Assembly (NCBI GenBank): GCA_041488095.1
Contig: JBGPOP010000019.1
Coordinates: 1-64,000 of the forward strand
DNA from: DASYPQ01 sp041488095
GTDB lineage: Bacteria; Planctomycetota; UBA1135; GCA-002686595
DNA: 64,000 nucleotides
Direction: 5' to 3'
Shown: positions 60,230 through 64,000 of the stretch, one piece after another
How the letters are laid out: every line of letters begins with the position of its first letter
Position numbering within the stretch: position 1 is the stretch's first letter
Translations under genes and position numbers: made by a program
The notes under the pieces: generated by a model
What the model was told of the DNA's origin: nothing
Seen by the model: the letters and a program-made list of their open reading frames with translations, nothing else
Database searches by the model: none

Positions 60230-62552
60230 GTCTCGCCGGGTTCATCGCGACCACGTCTGCACGCCGAGAGGCCGGCGTCACCTCGAGCTTCTCGATCCTC
60301 CCGCCGCGGTACACGACGTCGACCACCGTGTTCCCCGGCGCGTGGAGCCGGAAGGACACGTCCCACTCCGCGGGCCAGGCGGGCAGGACGAGGATCTTCT
60401 CGCCGTTGCACTGCATCAGCATCAGCTGCAGCGTGTTCATCAGGTTCGAGCCGTGGTCCTGGTCGGGGAGCCAGTCGAAGTTCGGTCCCCACATCGCCGG
60501 GAATCGGTGGGCGGGGTTCTCGTTGCCGACCTTCGCGATGAGGATCCGGCGCGCCTCGTCGGTCAGGCCGAGCAGCGCCGCGAACTGTCCGTCCTGCGCC
60601 CAGCCGTGGTCGATCTTGTCCTTGCGGCGGCGCCAGGCCTCGCGCGCGATCTCGAGACCGTCCTGGCCGAGCCCGAAGAGCCGGAAGGGGAACACCGGAT
60701 AGAGCTCGGGCGTCTCGCAGTTCTGGTAGCTCGGATCGAAGCTCGCCGCGGCGGAGAGGCAACGCACGCCGCCTGCCTCGGCTATCGGGACCGGAGGCAA
60801 GGCAGCCGCGAGACGGTTCCACAGGGCGCGATCCTCGGCACTCGCCGATCGGTCGGGCAGGGCGCGCAGGCGCGCGAGCACCGCGTGCAGCCCCGCGACG
60901 GTCGGCGCGTCGGCGACGACGTGGTGCCAGTGCGTCTCGAGCGCCTGCGTCGGATCGAGAACGAGCTTCCCGCTCCCGTCGCGCGCGAAGCGGCTGTCGA
61001 AGTACTCGAGCACGGCCCGGGCCATCGGGAGGAGCTCGCCGCGGAGGAACGCCTCGTCGCGCGTGTAGTCCCAGCGGTCGAGCATCAGCGCGACGAGCTC
61101 GGGTCCCTGGTTCCACGCGAACTGCCACCACGGGCACAGGACGTCCTTCGGCTCGTGCCCGGCGCGGTCCCAGCCGTAGTCGCCGTTCGAGTACGCTCCG
61201 AAGATCGTCATCGTCTCCGGGAAGTACGCGCCGCGGACGCCGTGGTAGAGCTGCGCGCGCGCGCGGGAGAGCGGCAGGGCCTCGCGGTAGAGGCGGAAGA
61301 GCGGCTCCATCATCTCGAAATCGCCCGACGCGAGCATGGGGTGGTAGGGCAGGCGCGTGTTCTGCCACCAGAAGCAGTCGCCCCAGCGGCGCCAGTCGGG
61401 GTCGAGGTCGGGGCCGCCGGTGAACTTCGGCTCGACGGTGAAGATCGAGCCGTTGAACTTGATCGGGTAGTTTCCGCGGCCGCCGCAGGCCTGGATCCAG
61501 CGCTGGAGGAGGTAGGCCTGCGTGATGCGCGAGGGGGATCCGACGGATGGCTCGCCGACGAAGATCCAGGAGCGCGCCCAGAAGGACCGCCACCAGCGCG
61601 CGTTCGCCGCCCTGACGGAGTCCCCATCCGGCGCGTTCTCGCAGCTCGCTCGCGCGCGATCCTTCCACTCCTCGAGGGTCGCGGTCTGGTCCGCGAGCGC
61701 CGCGATCCGCAGCTCGAAGCGCGATGTCGGCCTGTGCGAGACGAGCGTGCGCGCGTCGGTCTTCTCGAAGCCGTCCGCGGACATCCAGCCGCCGAAGGTG
61801 CGGTGGAGGAGGGGATCGCGGACGAGATGAGCGAGCGATGCAAGGCCTTGGTGCTCGAGGGTCAGATGCACGACCGAGTGCTCGTTGCGATGGCACCAGG
61901 CGACCGCCGAGGGAGTGTCGAGCACGAGATCGGGCGACTCCCACACCTCGACCGAGGCGGGTGCGTCGTGCATCGTCCAGGAGGACTGGAGCTCTTCGCC
62001 CTTCAGGACGTGCCGCTGGTTGCGCCAGCATTCGAGGGAGACTTTCACGCGCAGCGGCTTCGCGCTCTCGCCGAGGACGCGCACGACCGGCCGGTCGGCG
62101 TCGACGAGGACGGAGAGACGCACCTCCTCGCCCGGCGCGCCCGCCTCGACGTCGATGCGACCCTCGCACAGGCGAAGCGTCTGTCGGAACGGCTTGCCCG
62201 GCGCGAAGGGATTGGGCTCGAGGGCGACGCGGATCCGGCCGAGCTTGAGCAGCCGGCAGCTCTCGCTCCACGCGTCCGTGCGCGAGATCAGGAAGACGAG
62301 GTCGCCGCCCTCCTCGACCCAGACGTTGAGCCCGACCTCGCCGTTGCCGATCGGCATCGAGCCGGAAGCGTCATGGCTCGGCGTCGTCCAGACGACGTCG
62401 TAGCCCTGGAGCGTCATGGCCGCGTCGAATTCCGCGACCTCGGCGGGGGTCCAGGGTCGAAGGAGCGAGCATCCGACCGTCAGCACGGCGCCGAACAGGG
62501 CTCCGACCGCAACAGGGATTCTTCTCGAAGCGATCTCGCGGAGTCTGTTCAC
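60207..62552 (-). CDS. DUF5703/GH95-like glycan-active lipoprotein
   Basis: A 781-residue protein with a GTG start at 62552 and a lipoprotein signal (lipobox LTVGC). The N-terminal domain matches DUF5703: GYDVVWTTPSHDASGSMPIGNGEVGLNVWVE, DLVFLISRTDAWSES, RVALEPNPF. The centre and C-terminus resemble (alpha/alpha)6 glycosidases related to GH95 fucosidases, with GRGNYPIKFNGSIFTV, WGDCFWWQNTRLPYHPML and GYDWDRAGHEP-like sequence. It likely acts on a sugar polymer at the surface. Catalytic residues cannot be assigned with confidence. Confidence 0.82.
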   Translation of the reverse strand: MNRLREIASRRIPVAVGALFGAVLTVGCSLLRPWTPAEVAEFDAAMTLQGYDVVWTTPSHDASGSMPIGNGEVGLNVWVEEGGDLVFLISRTDAWSESCRLLKLGRIRVALEPNPFAPGKPFRQTLRLCEGRIDVEAGAPGEEVRLSVLVDADRPVVRVLGESAKPLRVKVSLECWRNQRHVLKGEELQSSWTMHDAPASVEVWESPDLVLDTPSAVAWCHRNEHSVVHLTLEHQGLASLAHLVRDPLLHRTFGGWMSADGFEKTDARTLVSHRPTSRFELRIAALADQTATLEEWKDRARASCENAPDGDSVRAANARWWRSFWARSWIFVGEPSVGSPSRITQAYLLQRWIQACGGRGNYPIKFNGSIFTVEPKFTGGPDLDPDWRRWGDCFWWQNTRLPYHPMLASGDFEMMEPLFRLYREALPLSRARAQLYHGVRGAYFPETMTIFGAYSNGDYGWDRAGHEPKDVLCPWWQFAWNQGPELVALMLDRWDYTRDEAFLRGELLPMARAVLEYFDSRFARDGSGKLVLDPTQALETHWHHVVADAPTVAGLHAVLARLRALPDRSASAEDRALWNRLAAALPPVPIAEAGGVRCLSAAASFDPSYQNCETPELYPVFPFRLFGLGQDGLEIAREAWRRRKDKIDHGWAQDGQFAALLGLTDEARRILIAKVGNENPAHRFPAMWGPNFDWLPDQDHGSNLMNTLQLMLMQCNGEKILVLPAWPAEWDVSFRLHAPGNTVVDVVYRGGRIEKLEVTPASRRADVVAMNPARPTSRPPP

Positions 62553-62605
62553 GGCCGCGGGATCGTACCCGTCCGCTCAGCGGTGGGTCCACGTGCTCGA
62601 GGCCG

Positions 62606-63064
62606 TCACTTGGCGAAGGCCTTCTTCCACGACGGCAGCAGGAAGAGCACGATCAGCAGGACCGAGTAGAACGGCGAGAGAAGGCACAGAGCGATCCTCA
62701 GGATCTCGAACGGCCCCGCATCGCGGACGCTCGAGAAGTCCAGGATGCTCAGCGGCAGCGCAAAGCCGGCGTAGAGCAGGGACAGCTTCCGGGCGCTCGG
62801 CGCCATGCGGAGAGTCTGGATGCCTGCGGCGACGAGAAGCGCGTCGAGGACTCCCGCGTAGGGCGCGAGCAACAGCGAGATGCCGTGCCTCGAGCCCGGT
62901 CCGCCGGGGATTTCCAGGTCGAACCGTCTCGGGTCGAGTCCATGCAGCGCGAGCGCGAGGCACGACCCCAGGAACACGAAGACCACGGCGATCACACCGA
63001 TGCCGCCGAGGAGGACGTTCAGCCCTCCGATCAGCGTCATCCCGAACGACCTCTGCTTCGCCAT
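62606..63064 (-). CDS. Four-helix membrane protein of unknown function
   Basis: A 152-residue membrane protein with hydrophobic segments at about 9-33, 60-80, 92-108 and 118-143. The N-terminus MAKQRSFGMTLIGGLNVLLGG and C-terminus SPFYSVLLIVLFLLPSWKKAF have the look of small DoxX-less integral proteins; I do not recognise a family. It is divergent to hutU, 114-126 bases apart depending on the start chosen. It stands alone on its strand. Confidence 0.7.
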   Translation of the reverse strand: MAKQRSFGMTLIGGLNVLLGGIGVIAVVFVFLGSCLALALHGLDPRRFDLEIPGGPGSRHGISLLLAPYAGVLDALLVAAGIQTLRMAPSARKLSLLYAGFALPLSILDFSSVRDAGPFEILRIALCLLSPFYSVLLIVLFLLPSWKKAFAK

Positions 63065-63190
63065 CCCAGTGCCTCGCCGGGACCTATCCCCTTCGGCTGC
63101 GAAGACTACGCGGTACCTCGAAGACTGAATCGCGTGGTGGATGGACTTCTACCCGATCGGGACTTGCTCGACGCTAGGATGATCGGGGCG

Positions 63191-64000
63191 ATGGCCACCC
63201 CCGAGACCCTCAAGGCCGCTCCGCCCTCCGCCGCCGACATCCCGATCGGTCCCCAGCGCGCCCCGCGCGGCAGCCAGCGCACTTGCAAGACCTGGGCGGC
63301 CGAGGCGGCGATGCGGATGCTCATGAACAACCTCGACCCCGAGGTGGCCGAGGATGCCGCGAACCTCGTCGTCTACGGCGGATCGGGCAAGGCCGCGCGC
63401 GAGTGGGATTGCTTCCGCGCGATCGTCGCGACGCTCAAGCGCCTCGAGCCCGACGAGACGCTGCTCGTCCAGTCCGGCAAGCCCGTCGGCGTCTTCAAGA
63501 CCACGACCGCGGCGCCGCGCGTCCTCATCGCGAACTCGAACCTCGTCGGCAAGTGGGCGAACTGGGAGCACTTCCGCAAGCTCGAGGCCGAGGGGAAGAT
63601 CATGTTCGGCCAGATGACGGCCGGCTCGTGGATCTACATCGGCACGCAGGGGATCCTCCAGGGCACCTACGAGACCTTCGCGGCCGCGGCGAACAAGCGT
63701 TTCGGAGGCACCTTGAAGGGCCGGCTCGTCGTGTCCGGCGGCCTCGGCGGCATGGGCGGCGCGCAGCCGCTCGCGGCGACGATGAACGAAGGCACGTTCC
63801 TCGGCGCGGAGGTCGACCGCGCGCGCATCCAGAAGCGCCTCGACACTCGCTACCTCGACGTGATGATCGAGGACGTCGACCGCGCGATCGACCAGGCGCT
63901 CGAGTGGAAGAAGAAGGGCGTCGCGAAGTCGATCGGCGTGCTCTGCAACGCGGTCGATCTCCTCGAGCGGCTGATCGCTCGCGGCGTCACCCCCGACGTG
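63191..64000 (+). CDS. hutU: Urocanate hydratase, N-terminal part (cut by the window end)
   Basis: An open frame of 270 codons to the window edge. Family blocks are GPQRAPRGSQRTCKTWAAEAAMRMLMNNLDPEVAE, NLVVYGGSGKAAREWDCF, TLLVQSGKPVGVFKTT, the NAD-binding region NSNLVGKWANWEHF, and GRLVVSGGLGGMGGAQPLAAT. It converts urocanate to imidazolone propionate, the second step of histidine degradation. ATG 63191 is chosen; an in-frame ATG at 63179 is possible. The full enzyme usually has about 550 residues, so half lies beyond the window. It probably heads the rest of the hut operon. Confidence 0.95.
   Translation, partial: MATPETLKAAPPSAADIPIGPQRAPRGSQRTCKTWAAEAAMRMLMNNLDPEVAEDAANLVVYGGSGKAAREWDCFRAIVATLKRLEPDETLLVQSGKPVGVFKTTTAAPRVLIANSNLVGKWANWEHFRKLEAEGKIMFGQMTAGSWIYIGTQGILQGTYETFAAAANKRFGGTLKGRLVVSGGLGGMGGAQPLAATMNEGTFLGAEVDRARIQKRLDTRYLDVMIEDVDRAIDQALEWKKKGVAKSIGVLCNAVDLLERLIARGVTPDV

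Overview
The window is high-GC bacterial DNA (roughly two thirds G+C by eye) packed with genes on both strands. I find no rRNA, tRNA, CRISPR array, phage or insertion-sequence gene. Gene content points to Planctomycetota or a close relative: a DUF1800/DUF1501 pair, a Rieske/split-cytochrome b operon with a giant multiheme cytochrome c, an ECF sigma factor fused to extracytoplasmic repeats, FG-GAP and carboxypeptidase-regulatory-like secreted proteins, and many GTG starts. RsfS is the only housekeeping gene, so this placement is an inference and not a phylogenetic result.

Layout. 0.2-8.5 kb: respiratory operon with a membrane HEAT-repeat protein, Rieske protein, cytochrome b in two halves, an octaheme cytochrome c and a cupredoxin. 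8.6-16 kb: a small unknown, a secreted protein coupled to a metzincin-type protease, an ECF sigma/anti-sigma pair, and the DUF1800/DUF1501 pair. 16-21.5 kb: a PolB-like exonuclease and a four-gene MacAB-type ABC system. 21.5-24.5 kb: a DUF255 protein, RsfS and a DedA protein. 24.5-25 kb is the only gene-less stretch over 300 bases, and its ends carry an imperfect inverted repeat. 25-28.4 kb: an ABC-2-like module and an alpha/beta hydrolase. 28.5-29.6 kb: a glutaredoxin-like protein and an FHA membrane protein.

29.6-35.8 kb: three GT4 glycosyltransferases (two leftward, one rightward, with a 52-bp inverted repeat between the divergent starts), two related small lipoproteins and a molybdopterin oxidoreductase. 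35.9-39.6 kb: a membrane-anchored unknown, an SDR and a radical SAM/SPASM protein. 39.6-43.3 kb: a compact five-gene cassette led by a GbsR/MarR-like regulator, with a perfect palindrome over its promoter. 43.4-46.5 kb: the sigma factor-membrane-repeat fusion. 46.5-53.9 kb: surface-polysaccharide genes (GT4, Wzx-like flippase, SGNH/NPCBM protein, DegT/DnrJ aminotransferase, secreted unknown). 53.9-58 kb: divergent FG-GAP and carboxypeptidase-regulatory-like proteins. 58-64 kb: histidine degradation genes hutH and hutU (the latter cut by the window end) with three unrelated genes between them.

The most unusual items are the transmembrane sigma factor fusion, the bc-type complex with an octaheme cytochrome, the palindrome-controlled cassette, the inverted repeat between the glycosyltransferase starts, and the protease with a ten-glycine-plus-cysteine C-terminal anchor. 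Neighbouring genes are often coupled by four-base NTGA overlaps, ten in all, two of them using TTG starts.
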